From assembly GCA_021773635.1 (NCBI GenBank), contig JAJFJV010000019.1:1-64000 (forward strand): 64,000 bases of DNA, read 5' to 3'. The DNA is from Gammaproteobacteria bacterium (GTDB taxonomy: Bacteria; Pseudomonadota; Gammaproteobacteria; HK1). The notes under the pieces were generated by a model. The model was not told the DNA's origin. It saw only the letters and a program-made list of their open reading frames with translations, and did not search any database. Each line of letters opens with the position of its first letter. Positions within the stretch are counted from its first letter, which is position 1. Shown here piece after piece: positions 21,895 to 30,882 of the stretch. A program made the position numbers and the translations under genes.

Positions 21895-23073
21895 TCACCG
21901 CAGTGGTATTTCTCTGGTATCCGCCCGCGGGCTTCTATCCGGCAAACTGCCCGCCAGGCGCTGGATAACACGCGCGGATGTGGATCGATAGGTCGTCAAC
22001 TTGCCGCCCAGTACGCTCAACAGCCGTGGTTGTGAACGACGATCCACCACCAGGCCGGTTTCACGGGATCGGGCTGACAATACCCCCCGGCTGGAGGGCA
22101 ATACCCGCAGTCCGGCGAAGTCGTCGAGTATCCCGACATCCGGGCCCTGAGATACCGATTTAAAGTAGTGCTGCCAGGTCTCAAGCAAATAATCAATTTC
22201 CGCCTGCGGCGCCTTAACGTCCCCGGGATCGCCCTGATAAAGGGCCTCGGTGGTACCCACCAGGGTATGGCCATCCCAGGGCAGGGCGAATACTGCGCGG
22301 CGGTCTCGGGGCGACTCCACATAGTAGGCGCCCGCGGTCAGGGCACCCGGCAGGACGATATGGGAACCCCGAACCAGTTCCACCGCCGGCACGGACTGGG
22401 CCGGATTGATTTTTTCCAGTACCCCTGAAGCCCACGGACCCGCCGCATTGACCAAAGCCCGAAAGGACAGGCTCTGAACCCTGCCCCCGCTCTGGTAATG
22501 CGCAATGCCTCCCTCGGGGGTCAATTCCACCGCCGTCAGTTCAGCATTAAACAGCGTTTCGGCACCCAACTCCCCGGCCGAGTACAGCACCGCACGGGTT
22601 AACGCAGCATCGTCAGTCTGGGCCTCGAAATAGCGAAATACCGCCCGCAAGCCCCGCGTCTCCAGGCCATCGAGCCGCTCCCAATCATCCCGGGGAAGCT
22701 GTTGAAAACGATTTTCCCGGGACATCCCTCCGAGCACGGCATACAGAGAAAGTCCGGCGCGGATAAGCAGGGGGCCACGCTGGCTGTGGCCGTAAAGGGG
22801 GATATGCATGGGGGTGAGGTGAACCAGTTCCGGGGCGTTCCTCAGCAGCAGGGCACGCTCGCGGAGACTCTCTCGCACCAACGAAAAATGCGCGCCCTCC
22901 AGATAACGCAGCCCCCCATGGATGAGTTTGCTGGAACGGCTGGAGGTGCCCCGCGCAGGATCGGAGTATTGCTCCAGCACCCGCACTGAATAACCGCCCG
23001 CAGCAGCGGCCTGAGCGACACCGGCACCATGGATCCCGGTACCGATCACCAGCACATCCACGGCGCTATTCAT
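21895..23073 (-). CDS. glpD: FAD-dependent glycerol-3-phosphate dehydrogenase
   Basis: Oxidises glycerol 3-phosphate to DHAP and passes electrons to quinone. The 392 residues start with the FAD-binding VLVIGTGIHGAGVAQAAAAGG, followed by TSSRSSKLIHGGLRYLE and later LPWDGHTLVGTTE and LGGKLTTYRS near the end. It lacks the C-terminal helical domain of the 500-residue E. coli GlpD, as in some short GlpA/GlpD relatives. ATGA overlap with the upstream phosphodiesterase gene. Last gene of the glpK-GDPD-glpD unit. Confidence 0.9.
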   Translation of the reverse strand: MNSAVDVLVIGTGIHGAGVAQAAAAGGYSVRVLEQYSDPARGTSSRSSKLIHGGLRYLEGAHFSLVRESLRERALLLRNAPELVHLTPMHIPLYGHSQRGPLLIRAGLSLYAVLGGMSRENRFQQLPRDDWERLDGLETRGLRAVFRYFEAQTDDAALTRAVLYSAGELGAETLFNAELTAVELTPEGGIAHYQSGGRVQSLSFRALVNAAGPWASGVLEKINPAQSVPAVELVRGSHIVLPGALTAGAYYVESPRDRRAVFALPWDGHTLVGTTEALYQGDPGDVKAPQAEIDYLLETWQHYFKSVSQGPDVGILDDFAGLRVLPSSRGVLSARSRETGLVVDRRSQPRLLSVLGGKLTTYRSTSARVIQRLAGSLPDRSPRADTREIPLR

Positions 23074-23825
23074 GAGCCCGGCATCCCTTGCACAGCGGGA
23101 TGGGCAAGCAGCTCACCGATATGATCCGTCTCCACCAGATCTGCTCCACGCGCTCCTAGCGCCAACACCTGCTCGATCTTATCGACACCGTAGATCACCC
23201 ATGACCACGCACCTGGCCACAGGGGTTCATTGGTCGTCGGCAAATGTCGCTCTGCCACAAACAGGTATTCTGGTGCCAGAGCTTCGGCAGCGGCCAGAGA
23301 CCGGGGGTCGTAGTCCCGCATCACCCAACCAATGGACTGCCTGTAAGTTGCTCTCACAACCCGCAACACGCTGATTTCAAACGAGATCAACGCCCATGGG
23401 AACCGGGCGTTGGCCATGGCGGCAGCAATGGCCCCGGCAACCTGTTCGGCACCGAAGCGTTCCACACTCTGGCGCTTGGCTTCCACGAAGATGGCCACCT
23501 CAGGATGCTGATTCAAATAGCTGACCGTCTCGGCGAGGGTAGAAATATGGGTGCCGAGATAACGTTTTCCAAAACGGCAAGGCTCTCCTACATCTACCTG
23601 CGCCAGTTCTGCCACAGTCATGGCCAGGGCATCACCCGAATTTTCGGAGGTACGTTCCAGGGTGGCATCGTGCAGCACCACCGGGACGCCATCGGCGGAG
23701 AGCTGGACATCAAATTCCACATAAGGCGCGCCCGCCGCCACCGCGGCCTCGATGCCCGGCAAGGTATTTTCGGGATAGCGCCCCCGATAACCGCGGTGGG
23801 CGACTAATTGGGGAATTGTACTCAC
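23070..23825 (-). CDS. glycerophosphodiester phosphodiesterase
   Basis: Hydrolyses glycerophosphodiesters such as glycerophosphoethanolamine to glycerol 3-phosphate and alcohol. The 251 residues carry the catalytic motifs VAHRGYRGRYPENTLPGI (His-Arg, Glu-Asn), YVEFDVQLSADGVPVVLHD (Glu, Asp, His) and FVEAKRQ. No signal peptide, so a cytosolic UgpQ-like enzyme. Starts with GTG inside the last codons of glpK (GTGA) and ends overlapping glpD (ATGA), so lipid headgroup turnover is tied directly to glycerol 3-phosphate oxidation. Confidence 0.92.
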   Translation of the reverse strand: MSTIPQLVAHRGYRGRYPENTLPGIEAAVAAGAPYVEFDVQLSADGVPVVLHDATLERTSENSGDALAMTVAELAQVDVGEPCRFGKRYLGTHISTLAETVSYLNQHPEVAIFVEAKRQSVERFGAEQVAGAIAAAMANARFPWALISFEISVLRVVRATYRQSIGWVMRDYDPRSLAAAEALAPEYLFVAERHLPTTNEPLWPGAWSWVIYGVDKIEQVLALGARGADLVETDHIGELLAHPAVQGMPGS

Positions 23826-25257
23826 CCGCCTGCTCTCTGCTCCAGTTCACCCTTAAACAAAGTATATCGGCGAATCAGGGCGTCGTTTTCCCGTGGCACG
23901 AAGCGCTGGAAATCACCTGGCTCCCAGCCAGTGGGCTCCCGGTTCACCAACCAGGCAATGCCACGGGCAGTGGCCTCGGTTTCCTGCGACCGCGCCACCG
24001 GCAAGCCAGAGAGATCGGCCAAGCGCTGACAAAACCCGTCCAGACGCGACAAGCCGCCACTGATCCGAATATGTCCCACAGCACATCCCGCATCCATCAG
24101 GCAACGAAGATTGATTTGAAGATGAAACAGAATACTCTCGGCGACTCCACGGATACGACAGGCGTTGGAACACCCGTCAACGGACGAGATCTGTGAAAGT
24201 TCCGGACGGAATCCCGCTTGCCACCAGGGTGATCCAAGACCTCCCACGGCATTGAGAAAAACCGGTACCCCGTCAGTGCATTCCGGCCACGGCTCCAGCA
24301 GCTGCACTGGATCGCTGATTCCCCACTCCCGGGCCGCGTAATCAAGCGCGGAACCCGCGCCGTTCACCGTTCCCTCCAGCAAGAAGTCACAACTATCGTC
24401 CCCACTCGTGGCGATGCCGTGGAGCAATGGTGAGTCCTCGCTTCTGGAGGCTTCCGTGAGTGCCAGCGCAAAGGCACCGCTACCCACATTGATCACAGCA
24501 GTGTCCGCCAGCGGTCGGCCCTGGGCATAGAGCGCCGCGTTCTGATCGCCACTCACCGCACACAGTGGAATGTTACTTCCAGACAATTGACCGTATTCGT
24601 GTATAACCGGATGGCCTTGCGGCAGGATCTCCCGTGGGATATTAAACAGCGCCAATAGCTCGTCGTCCCAATCCCTCCGCTGCAGATTCCACAGCAGCGT
24701 ACGGGCGGCGTTGGTCTCGTCGCAAAGGAGAGGCCGTCCCTCCAGCAGGTGGAACAACAGGAACGAGGCGAGCGGTCCCGCGGCAAGACGCCGGGCACGG
24801 GCCACTGCACCCACGGCGGGCACGTGTTTCAGTAACCAGTGGAGTTTAGAGGCGCCATAGTGTGGCGAGAGCTGAAGGCCCGTGCGTGCCTTGATCATGG
24901 TTGTGGCATTGCGGTGGGCATCCACCTCCGCCTGCGCCCGTGTATCCTGCCAACTAAGCGCCGGGCAAGCGGCTGACCCGTTTCACGATCCCAGGCAACG
25001 ATAGTAGACCGCTGGGTCGCAAGTCCGGCTGCTATCACCGTAGCCTGCTTATCCCGGGCGATGGCAAGCGCTTCATTCATGGCCTCACACAGGGAATCCA
25101 GTAAGGCACCCGCGTCCTGCTCTACTCGCCCGGCTTTAGCCCGCAACAACTCTACTTTGCGCAGTACCGTGGCATGATGCTGGCCGTCACATCCCCACAG
25201 CACCGCCCGGGAGGCATGGGTGCCCTGGTCCAGGGCCAGAATCCACCGGGCAGACAC
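23822..25257 (-). pseudogene. glpK: glycerol kinase with a frameshift
   Basis: The N-terminal piece (start 25257: WILALDQGTHASRAVLW, phosphate-binding GTHASR) runs in one frame through TQRSTIVAWDRETGQPLARR and then turns to nonsense ending MPTAMPQP. The adjacent frame picks up at once with ALSWQDTRAQAEVDAHRNAT and runs to the end of the FGGY kinase (GSGAFALALTEAS, ADTAVINVGSG). The break is at about 24959-24964; adding one G to the CGGCG there (giving CGGGCG) restores LARALSWQDTRA. The whole would be about 478 residues; E. coli GlpK has 502. Either a new pseudogene or a homopolymer error in a GC run. Downstream genes of the operon are intact. Confidence 0.85.
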
Positions 25258-25282
25258 GGATTAAACCTTGGGAGCTTGTACT

Positions 25283-25678
<396 letters not shown>

Positions 25679-26086
25679 CTACAAGGCGTTAAGTAACCCA
25701 CTGATTCTGGATTTAAGTTCGTCACGAGTATCCCGAAAGGCGGCCATTACTTCTTCATCACTACCGCTGGCCTTCGCCGGATCGCTCAAGGGCCAGTGTT
25801 CTTTATGGGCATTAGGTGGCAGTGCCGGGCAGTGCTCATCAGCATGTGCACACACCGTAACCACCCGATCGGCCCACTCCAACATGGCCGGGGTCACCCG
25901 AGTGGATTCTTGCTCAGAGATATTGATACCCACCTCCGCCATCACCGCAATGGCACGCGGATTTTTCCCGTGTACTTCAATCCCCGCGGACTCAACATTG
26001 AGCCCCGTACCGCCCAAGTAGCGTGCCCAACCTTCGGCAATCTGTGATCGACAGGCATTACCAGTGCATAGAAACAGCATATTCAT
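25679..26086 (-). CDS. arsC: arsenate reductase, thioredoxin-coupled type
   Basis: Low-molecular-weight phosphatase fold, 135 residues. P-loop LFLCTGNACRSQIAEGWAR (nucleophile Cys, Arg) at residues 4-18, further Cys in VVTVCAHADEHCP near residues 80-87 serving the relay disulfide, and WPLSDPAKA with the acid Asp. Fits ArsC of the thioredoxin type. No arsR or arsenite pump is adjacent, so it acts outside an ars operon. Confidence 0.9.
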   Translation of the reverse strand: MNMLFLCTGNACRSQIAEGWARYLGGTGLNVESAGIEVHGKNPRAIAVMAEVGINISEQESTRVTPAMLEWADRVVTVCAHADEHCPALPPNAHKEHWPLSDPAKASGSDEEVMAAFRDTRDELKSRISGLLNAL

Positions 26087-26090
26087 GGGG

Positions 26091-26813
26091 CTACTGCTCC
26101 ATCATCTTTACCAGTCGCTCGGCGGGGACATAGCCCGGAATCATCTCACCGCTTTCAAGAAAAATGGTCGGTGTACCGCGGATCCCGAGGCGACGACCCA
26201 GATGGTATTGCGCTGCCACCGGATTCGGGCATTCCCTGGCCGCCACCGGCCGCCGTGCCTTGGCATCGGTCATGGCCTTGAGCGGATCATCCGCGCACCA
26301 AACCGAAACCATCTTGTTGTAGGTACCCGATGAAATCCCGGCCCGCGGAAAGGCCAGATAGCGAACCTTGACCCCCTGGGCGGTGAGCTTGGGCACGTCG
26401 CGATGCAGCTTGGAGCAATAAGGACAATCCACGTCGGTGAACACGGTAATACTGTGCTTGGTAGTTTCCGGGGTAAATACCACCATATCCTTTTCGTCCA
26501 GCTTACCTAACGCGGCCAACCGCGCCGCACTACGGCTCGCCTCGGTCAGGTTCTCACCGGACTCGATCTCGATAAGATCTCCGCGGAGCACATGACGGCC
26601 GTCCTTGCTGATGTAGACAACATGGGGCCCGAGAGTGACCTCATAGAGCCCGGGTACGCCCGATGGCGCTATCCGGCTCGGCGCGATGCCAGGAGAAAGC
26701 TTCATCACACCCTGCAACACCCCGGTGGGCGGGGCCTCTTCTTCCCCGGCCACTGCCAGCAAGCTCCATAGTACGAGCCCGATTCCCAAACTGATTTTTC
26801 CAAGCACTATCAT
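26091..26813 (-). CDS. dsbC: periplasmic thiol:disulfide interchange protein, DsbC/DsbG type
   Basis: A protein of about 240 residues with a signal peptide (LGIGLVLWSLLAVAG), an N-terminal dimerisation domain (about 25-110) and a thioredoxin-fold catalytic domain with TDVDCPYCSKLHRDV and the cis-Pro GTPTIFLESG. Isomerises wrong disulfides in the periplasm. In other gammaproteobacteria dsbC often follows xerD; here the two are separated by moaA. AGGAG sits only two bases before ATG 26813 but eight before GTG 26807, so the true start may be the latter. Confidence 0.88.
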   Translation of the reverse strand: MIVLGKISLGIGLVLWSLLAVAGEEEAPPTGVLQGVMKLSPGIAPSRIAPSGVPGLYEVTLGPHVVYISKDGRHVLRGDLIEIESGENLTEASRSAARLAALGKLDEKDMVVFTPETTKHSITVFTDVDCPYCSKLHRDVPKLTAQGVKVRYLAFPRAGISSGTYNKMVSVWCADDPLKAMTDAKARRPVAARECPNPVAAQYHLGRRLGIRGTPTIFLESGEMIPGYVPAERLVKMMEQ

Positions 26814-27015
26814 CACTCCTGTTTTCGTATTCGATTCCAGAGCCAGCTGGCCAGCCCGGTATACTACGCTTCATCGGCCGACATCCGGAAAATTCCACCC
26901 GCCAAGTGGAATCGCTACCGGAGTTATGATTCCCCATCCAGCGGTTTGGTTCAGCCAAACCTCCCACATATTTCCCGACTGATATAATTTTGTCCTTTCA
27001 ACCTTGGGGTCCCGC

Positions 27016-28170
27016 GTGGATCAGACGACCGTTAAGCCTCCGCTATCATTTTCTCTGAGAGAGTTTTCCGGATCCCTGGGTGATCTGGGGCTATTTATTC
27101 CCCTGGTGGTGGCGGTTGCACAACTCAGTGATATGAATCTCGGGATCATTCTGATGGCCGCGGGAATGATGAACATCCTGACCGGCTATCTGTTTCGCCA
27201 GCCCATCCCGGTGCAACCCATGAAGGCCATCGCCGCGGTCGCTATCACAGACGGATTAAGCCGTGGCAGCATCATGGCCGCAGGGATGGGCATGGGGATC
27301 TTGCTGCTCGCTTTATCACTCAGCGGAGGGATCGATTTTATTCGTCGTTACATCCCCAATGCGCTGGTCCGCGGGATTCAACTCGGCGTGGGGCTCAAGT
27401 TAGCGGAAAAAGGCGTCCAGTGGATTCTGGAACTTCCAAATCTGGGCATCAATAGCGCCGGAACCGCCCTTCTGGTCGGGGGCCTGCTGCTCTACTTTGT
27501 GACCAGAAAAACGCCCGGGCTGGTGTTTATATTTCTTGCGGGTTTCCTGCTCATTTATGTCGAAAGCCCCACCCTGTTCTCAAGCATCACCTTTTCATTT
27601 CCATCACTGTCCCTTGTCCCGCCCACCCTCACCGAGTGGAAAACCGGCCTGTTGCAGGGCACGCTGGCGCAAATGCCCCTGACCTTGCTTAACTCGGTAA
27701 TAGCCGTCTGCGCCTTAAGTGCCGATTATTTTCCACAGCGGGGTATAGCACCGCGAAAAATGGCGATGAGTGTGGGCATGATGAATATCCTGTGCGTCCC
27801 CTTTGGCGCCATCCCCCTGTGCCACGGCGCCGGCGGTCTGGCCGCCCAATACAGCTTTGGGGCCCGCACCGGCGGCAGTGTCATCATGCTCGGCGTACTG
27901 AAATTGTTACTGGGCCTGATTATTGGTGGTTTTCTGCTGCAAGTGTTAAGCAACTACCCATACGCTATCCTTGCTCCCATGCTTGTCTTCGCTGGCATTG
28001 AGCTGGCCAAGAGCTGTTTTTCACTGGATAACAAAACGGATTTCACCATTGCCCTGCTAACCGCAGCCGGCATACTGGGAGCAAACACATTGACCGGTTT
28101 TCTGCTCGGCGGTGCAGTCACCCTCGCCTGCTTCCTCTGGAGTCGGCATTTGGCGCCGTCCAGGGTCTGA
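27016..28170 (+). CDS. molybdate transporter of the MOT1/SulP-like family
   Basis: A 384-residue integral membrane protein with about ten to twelve helices. FSGSLGDLGLFIPLVVAV and the repeated PIPVQPMKAIAAVAITDGL region match the MOT1 family, which carries molybdate in plants and bacteria; it lacks the STAS domain of sulfate SulP carriers. Start GTG 27016 is preferred over TTG 27004 because a GGGG run lies seven bases upstream. It overlaps moaA (TGATG), the first enzyme of molybdopterin synthesis, so uptake of the metal and synthesis of its cofactor are made together. Confidence 0.82.
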   Translation: MDQTTVKPPLSFSLREFSGSLGDLGLFIPLVVAVAQLSDMNLGIILMAAGMMNILTGYLFRQPIPVQPMKAIAAVAITDGLSRGSIMAAGMGMGILLLALSLSGGIDFIRRYIPNALVRGIQLGVGLKLAEKGVQWILELPNLGINSAGTALLVGGLLLYFVTRKTPGLVFIFLAGFLLIYVESPTLFSSITFSFPSLSLVPPTLTEWKTGLLQGTLAQMPLTLLNSVIAVCALSADYFPQRGIAPRKMAMSVGMMNILCVPFGAIPLCHGAGGLAAQYSFGARTGGSVIMLGVLKLLLGLIIGGFLLQVLSNYPYAILAPMLVFAGIELAKSCFSLDNKTDFTIALLTAAGILGANTLTGFLLGGAVTLACFLWSRHLAPSRV

Positions 28171-29183
28171 TGGACGCTCCCGTTGATACCCTGCACAGAC
28201 CACTGCGCGAACTGCGCATCTCGGTCACGGACCGCTGTAATTTTCGTTGCCCGTACTGCATGCCAAAGGAGCAGTTTGGCAGCAAATATCATTTTCTCCC
28301 ACGTTCATCGCTACTCAGCTTCGAGGAAATCCACCGTATCGTCCGGATTTTCGCCTCTCTTGGGGTCCGCAAGCTTCGCCTGACCGGGGGGGAACCCCTG
28401 CTCCGGCGCGATCTGGATCGCCTGATCAGGATGCTTGCGGAAATCCCGCAAATCGACGATCTCAGCCTGACCACCAATGGTGCACTGCTCACCCGCGAAG
28501 CCGCCCGCAGATTGAAGGAAGCCGGGCTTCAGCGCATCAGCATCAGCCTCGATACCCTTGACGAGGAAGTTTTCCAGGCCATGAACGGCGTGCAATTTCC
28601 ATTACGCCGGGTATTGCAGGCGATTGAGCATGCCGCGGCGGTTGGGCTGGCACCGATCAAGGTCAATATGGTGGTCAAACGCGGGGTGAACGACCAGGCC
28701 ATCCTGCCCATGGCCCGCCATTTTCGCGGCAGCGGTCAGATACTGCGCTTTATCGAATATATGGACGTGGGCAACAGTAATGACTGGTGTTCCGATGCCG
28801 TCCTGCCTTCAACCGAATTGCTCGAAAAAATCCATCCGGAATTTCCTCTTGAGGCACTGCCCTCCAATCATCCGGGCGAGGTTGCCAAACGCTGGCGTTA
28901 TGTCGATGGTGGTGGCGAAATCGGCGTCATTACCTCAGTCACCGAGCCCTTCTGCGAGGGCTGCACCCGCGCCCGCATCTCCGCCGCCGGCATGCTCCAC
29001 ACCTGCCTGTTTGCCAGCCACGGCCACGACCTGCGCGCACCGTTACGCAGCGATGCCCCGGATGAACAACTGCGCCAACTTATCGGTGGCTGGTGGGAAC
29101 AACGCGAGGACCGCTACTCCGCCCTGCGCGCCAGCCAAAACACCATTCCCGCAAAAATTGAGATGTCCTACATCGGCGGCTGA
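28170..29183 (+). CDS. moaA: GTP 3',8-cyclase MoaA
   Basis: Radical SAM enzyme that rearranges GTP in the first step of molybdenum cofactor synthesis. The 337 residues hold the SAM cluster motif ISVTDRCNFRCPYCMPKE (CxxxCxxC) near residue 20, LRLTGGEPLLRRDL, and the C-terminal cluster CEGCTRARISAAGMLHTCLF. The chain ends SYIGG, the Gly-Gly tail needed for activity. Other moa genes are not adjacent. Confidence 0.96.
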   Translation: MDAPVDTLHRPLRELRISVTDRCNFRCPYCMPKEQFGSKYHFLPRSSLLSFEEIHRIVRIFASLGVRKLRLTGGEPLLRRDLDRLIRMLAEIPQIDDLSLTTNGALLTREAARRLKEAGLQRISISLDTLDEEVFQAMNGVQFPLRRVLQAIEHAAAVGLAPIKVNMVVKRGVNDQAILPMARHFRGSGQILRFIEYMDVGNSNDWCSDAVLPSTELLEKIHPEFPLEALPSNHPGEVAKRWRYVDGGGEIGVITSVTEPFCEGCTRARISAAGMLHTCLFASHGHDLRAPLRSDAPDEQLRQLIGGWWEQREDRYSALRASQNTIPAKIEMSYIGG

Positions 29184-29230
29184 TCGATTTGGCGAGCAGC
29201 AAAGTGTTTGCACTGCCATTCTGCCCCTGG

Positions 29231-29252
29231 ATTACCCGTTTTCACGGGTAAT
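29231..29252 (+). terminator. hairpin downstream of moaA
   Basis: Perfect 8-bp stem ATTACCCG / CGGGTAAT with loop TTTTCA, about 50 bp after the moaA stop. It lacks a T run, so it may slow or protect the transcript rather than terminate it. Confidence 0.45.
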
Positions 29253-29330
29253 GACGGAGGAGTTGGTGGGAACCAAATCAGCTCCTGAAAGGCCCTCCCT
29301 AGATACTTCTAACAAAGAGTTGAAAGCGTT

Positions 29331-29382
29331 CCAGGTGAGTGCCAGACAAGGCAAAAGCTAGTGAAAAAGGCGGAACTTTGTA
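29331..29382. repeat. decayed left half of a MITE-like repeat in the 29184-29519 intergenic region
   Basis: About 50 bp (GAGTGCCAGACAAGGCAAAA and its flanks) align with the left half of the complete element at 36184-36325. The right half and right terminal repeat are not recognisable, so this is a relic. The remaining bases of the 336-bp gap between moaA and xerD hold only the hairpin at 29231-29252; no gene seen. Confidence 0.65.
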
Positions 29383-29519
29383 CAGGGACGCACTTATGCC
29401 GCGATGGCAGGGATGCCAAGGAGCGGTGCCTTCGCAAGGACGTCATTGTACCGCATGCCATCCGGTCGCTCTCGCACATCCTTGTGCTTTGCGACATAAG
29501 GCCTTCCCTGGCCAAACTT

Positions 29520-30428
29520 TCAACCGCGGGGATGGTGGCGGGCATGCAGATCTGCCAACCGCTGGCGCGCCACGTGGGTATAGATCTGGGTGGTGGAGAT
29601 ATCGCTGTGGCCCAGCAGCATCTGGATCACACGCAAATCGGCGCCGTGATTAAGCAGGTGGGTGGCGAAGGCATGGCGCAGGGTGTGAGGGGAAATGCCA
29701 CCGGCAATCCCGGCCTTTGCCGCATGGCGCCGAATGAGGTACCAGAAGGCCTGGCGGGTCATCGTAGTACCGCGACGGGTGGGAAACAGGGCATTGTCCG
29801 TACGCCCGTTGAGTAATGCCGGGTGCGCCTCTGCGAGATGGCGCTGCAACCAGTGACGAGCCTCCTCACCCATGGGGACCAGGCGTTCCTTGCCGCCTTT
29901 GCCCATCACCCGCACCACACCCTGACGGAAATTCACCTGCAGGGTCTGCAGGGAAATCAACTCCGACACCCGCAGTCCGGTGGCGTATAGGAGTTCCAGC
30001 ATTGCCCGATCCCGCAGGCCCTCCGGTTTCGAGAGATCGGGGGCTTGCAGCAATTTTTCCACCTCGACTTCACCCAGGCCCTTGGGCAGGGGACGGCCGA
30101 GGCGAGGCGGGTCTATCCGCTCACAGGGATCGGCTTCCATGTGACCATCACGCACCTGATGGAGATAGAACCCCCGCAGGCTGGAGAGCCGCCGTGCCAG
30201 AGTACGCGGTGACAAGCCACCGAGATCGGCAATATAGGAAAGCACGTCTGCGCGCCGAACCGAGAGCAGGTGCTGGCCCTGAGGTGCAAGCCACGCCGCA
30301 AAGGCCCGGAGATCGCTGCGATAAGCGGCCAGGGTATTGTCCCGCAAGCCCCGCTCCATCCACAGGCTATCGAGAAAGGCCTCGATAACCGCCTCGTCCT
30401 CAGGCGCAGGTAGCCGCTTCGTGCTCAA
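29520..30428 (-). CDS. xerD: site-specific tyrosine recombinase XerD
   Basis: Resolves chromosome dimers at dif together with XerC and FtsK. The 302 residues include the SAM-like core-binding N domain and the catalytic domain: ATGLRVSELISL (first Arg), SPHTLRHAFATHLLN (His-x-x-Arg), LLGHSDISTTQIYTHV (His and nucleophile Tyr). Length and context favour XerD. Its first codons overlap the 3' end of ogt by 29 bp. Confidence 0.93.
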   Translation of the reverse strand: MSTKRLPAPEDEAVIEAFLDSLWMERGLRDNTLAAYRSDLRAFAAWLAPQGQHLLSVRRADVLSYIADLGGLSPRTLARRLSSLRGFYLHQVRDGHMEADPCERIDPPRLGRPLPKGLGEVEVEKLLQAPDLSKPEGLRDRAMLELLYATGLRVSELISLQTLQVNFRQGVVRVMGKGGKERLVPMGEEARHWLQRHLAEAHPALLNGRTDNALFPTRRGTTMTRQAFWYLIRRHAAKAGIAGGISPHTLRHAFATHLLNHGADLRVIQMLLGHSDISTTQIYTHVARQRLADLHARHHPRG

Positions 30429-30882
30429 GCAACCAGCTCTTTATGGACAGGGTTTTATCGCCCGTGCTGCCAGAGAACCCACCAAGACCATGAGCCCCCA
30501 CAACCCGGTGACAGGGAACGATAACGGGCAGGGGATTATGGCGACAGGCCCCGCCCACGGCCCGCGCCCCACTACCGAGCTTATTGGCCAAGGCCCCGTA
30601 ACTAACCGGTTGGCCACGAGGAATCTCCGTCAGCGCCCGCCAGACGCGTTGCCGATAGGGCGTGCCCGACACCGCCAGCGGCAGATCAAAATGCCAGTCC
30701 GGATCGGAAAAATAGGCCTCAAGTTGCCTGACCGCCTCACGGCTGGTGTCGTTCGTCGGTGCCCGTGCCGGCACCTCTGGCCGGAGAAATTCAGTACCTG
30801 TCACCCGGTTATTGCTAACCCGTATTCCGAGCTTGCCTACCGGGGTGTCCAGGACCGCATCATAGATATTTTGGGATGCCAT
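30400..30882 (-). CDS. ogt: methylated-DNA--protein-cysteine S-methyltransferase
   Basis: Suicide enzyme that removes methyl groups from O6-methylguanine. The 160 residues contain the active-site VIVPCHRVVGAHGLGGFSG and the preceding helix-turn-helix (GQPVSYGALANKLGSGARAVG). Start ATG 30882 overlaps the stop of the TPR-like gene as TGATG; the in-frame GTG at 30885 is the alternative. Followed by xerD with overlap. Confidence 0.94.
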   Translation of the reverse strand: MASQNIYDAVLDTPVGKLGIRVSNNRVTGTEFLRPEVPARAPTNDTSREAVRQLEAYFSDPDWHFDLPLAVSGTPYRQRVWRALTEIPRGQPVSYGALANKLGSGARAVGGACRHNPLPVIVPCHRVVGAHGLGGFSGSTGDKTLSIKSWLLEHEAATCA

